Source of the DNA: Balneolales bacterium
GTDB lineage: Bacteria; Bacteroidota; Rhodothermia; Balneolales; Natronogracilivirgulaceae
Direction: 5' to 3'
DNA length: 16,117 nt
NCBI GenBank assembly: GCA_007127695.1
Contig: SKYW01000230.1
Coordinates: forward strand, 1-16,117
In this document: positions 15,469-16,117 of the stretch, one piece after another
Position numbering within the stretch: position 1 is the stretch's first letter
Layout of the letters: every line of letters starts with the position of its first letter
Made by a program: the position numbers and the translations under genes
The notes under the pieces: model-generated
The model's database searches: none
Seen by the model: only the letters and a program-made list of their open reading frames with translations
What the model was told of the DNA's origin: nothing

Positions 15469-15501
15469 CGCTCGACCGTTCTATACTGGAACGATTGAGC
15501 G
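15469..15501 (+). other. Imperfect 13-bp hairpin upstream of the lipoprotein gene
   Basis: CGCTCGACCGTTC (15469-15481) pairs with GAACGATTGAGCG (15489-15501) around a 7-nt loop, with one G-U pair and one mismatch. No T-run follows, so it is not an intrinsic terminator. It lies 60 nt before the start codon and could be an operator palindrome or an mRNA structure. Confidence 0.5.
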
Positions 15502-15561
15502 AATAAGCAGATTCATTATCACAGAAGCACCACTGGCAGCAGCAAAACGAAGGAGTACATT

Positions 15562-16117
15562 ATGGCACACCTGAAAAACATATCCACATTGCTGATAGCC
15601 GCCTTCATTTTCACTGGCTGCTATACACAGGTCAGAGTCATAGAAGAGCGTCCGGCAAGGACGGTCTCGGACCGCCATGCTGCAGAGCAGACACAACCCG
15701 TAAGCGATCAGGATATTTACGACCTGGGCTATGAGGACGGTTTGCAAGATGCCGGATTGTACTTCAGGGACAATGACCGCTACCGCTGGTCAACCCGCTT
15801 CTATTACAGCCACCGCTACCCGCGACATCATTTCAGTACATCGTGGGGATTTGGCAGCCATGCTCACTGGAGCTGGGGCATTCATTATGGTTCCTGGGGA
15901 TGGCATTCACCGTGGGATTCTTACTGGCATCACCCGTGGCATGCCTCCTACTGGCACTCCTGGCATAGCCCTTACAACTGGCACTCTGCCTACCGCTGGC
16001 ATCGCTATCCGGCTTACGGCTGGCACGGTCCATTCGGATACGGTCCGAACTATTACGTCGTATACAACTATTACAACGTGACCGGCCAACCAGCCCGCAC
16101 GCGTATGACGAGACAAC
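15562..16117 (+). CDS. Trp/His/Tyr-rich predicted lipoprotein, cut by the window end
   Basis: An open frame from ATG 15562 runs 185 codons to the window edge without a stop. AGGAG (15551-15555) lies 6 nt upstream, an excellent ribosome site. Residues 1-20 form a lipoprotein signal peptide: basic start, hydrophobic STLLIAAFIFTG, then Cys20 as the lipidation site (lipobox FTGC; Phe at -3 is atypical but tolerated). Residues 21-75 are polar and contain the short motif DIYDLGYEDGLQDAG. From about residue 94 to 155 the protein is an irregular Trp-His repeat: 13 Trp and 12 His in 62 residues, with eight WH dipeptides (for example SYWHSWHSPYNWH). The stretch after it is Tyr-rich (NYYVVYNYY), then Arg/Thr-rich. 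I recognise no family. Such a His/Trp surface could bind metal or haem or form an aromatic, membrane-facing segment; this is speculation. The C-terminus is not visible. Confidence 0.8.
   Translation, partial: MAHLKNISTLLIAAFIFTGCYTQVRVIEERPARTVSDRHAAEQTQPVSDQDIYDLGYEDGLQDAGLYFRDNDRYRWSTRFYYSHRYPRHHFSTSWGFGSHAHWSWGIHYGSWGWHSPWDSYWHHPWHASYWHSWHSPYNWHSAYRWHRYPAYGWHGPFGYGPNYYVVYNYYNVTGQPARTRMTRQ

Larger units (their letters stand above)
15208..15561 (+). other. Non-coding stretch between rpoD and the lipoprotein gene
   Basis: These 354 bases contain no supported ORF and no rpoD terminator with a T-run. They hold a candidate structured RNA (15276-15403), two copies of GGTATAAA (15386-15393 and 15411-15418), an imperfect hairpin (15469-15501) and a strong ribosome site (AGGAG, 15551-15555) for the downstream gene. 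Base composition is more AT-rich than the flanking genes. Confidence 0.6.

Noticed and set aside
15481..15747. 88-codon minus-strand ORF across the lipoprotein start
   Set aside because: No ribosome site and it overlaps the well-supported signal peptide region on the other strand.
15731..16081. 116-codon plus-strand ORF, Thr/Gly/Ile-rich
   Set aside because: It is a shifted-frame reading of the repetitive TGGCAT/TGGCAC codons in the lipoprotein gene, whose frame has the lipobox and ribosome site.

Overview
This window (about 53% GC by eye) looks like chromosome from an FCB-group bacterium, most likely the Balneolota/Rhodothermota side of Bacteroidota. The main evidence is a short (293 aa) Bacteroidota-type primary sigma factor with a Lys-rich N-terminus, tandem ExbD genes with the PDIIFMLL membrane segment, a Bacteroidota-like FtsH and ThiL, and a 2-oxoglutarate dehydrogenase E1 fused to an E2 catalytic domain. 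Lineage is inferred from protein similarity remembered, not from a search. Most of the window is ordinary housekeeping sequence with no phage, transposon, CRISPR or tRNA/rRNA.

Left part (1-5454, all + strand): the 3' end of one exbD and a complete second exbD (proton-driven energy transduction to the outer membrane) close with a strong intrinsic terminator at 791-827. Then thiL (thiamine diphosphate synthesis) and ftsH (membrane AAA+ protease) follow 28 nt apart, with a possible 6-codon leader ORF between them that overlaps the ftsH start. After them come a PTPS-II-type pterin synthase and folE2, which together would take GTP to a 6-pyruvoyl-type tetrahydropterin or a related pterin.

Middle (5544-9326, - strand): one 1260-codon gene encodes the fused E2-catalytic/E1 2-oxoglutarate dehydrogenase (Kgd type), starting at TTG, with a charged repetitive linker and no lipoyl domain. 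It is convergent with folE2. A divergent, AT-rich intergenic region with 10-bp direct repeats separates it from the next operon.

Right part (9678-16117, + strand): pepF (M3 oligoendopeptidase), a GAF-GAF-degenerate GGDEF protein and deoB (phosphopentomutase) form a tight operon with 6-nt and 1-nt gaps. The primary sigma factor gene follows after a 162-nt leader. Downstream of rpoD a 354-nt non-coding stretch holds a candidate structured RNA (15276-15403, closed by a long-range helix) and a separate hairpin. It leads into a lipoprotein gene, cut by the window end, whose mature part is extraordinarily rich in Trp, His and Tyr.

The most unusual signals are the Trp/His-rich lipoprotein together with the structured leader before it, the inactive-looking GGDEF signalling protein between pepF and deoB, and ThiL with changes at normally conserved active-site positions. 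Non-ATG starts are common here: PTPS, pepF and rpoD use GTG and kgd uses TTG.
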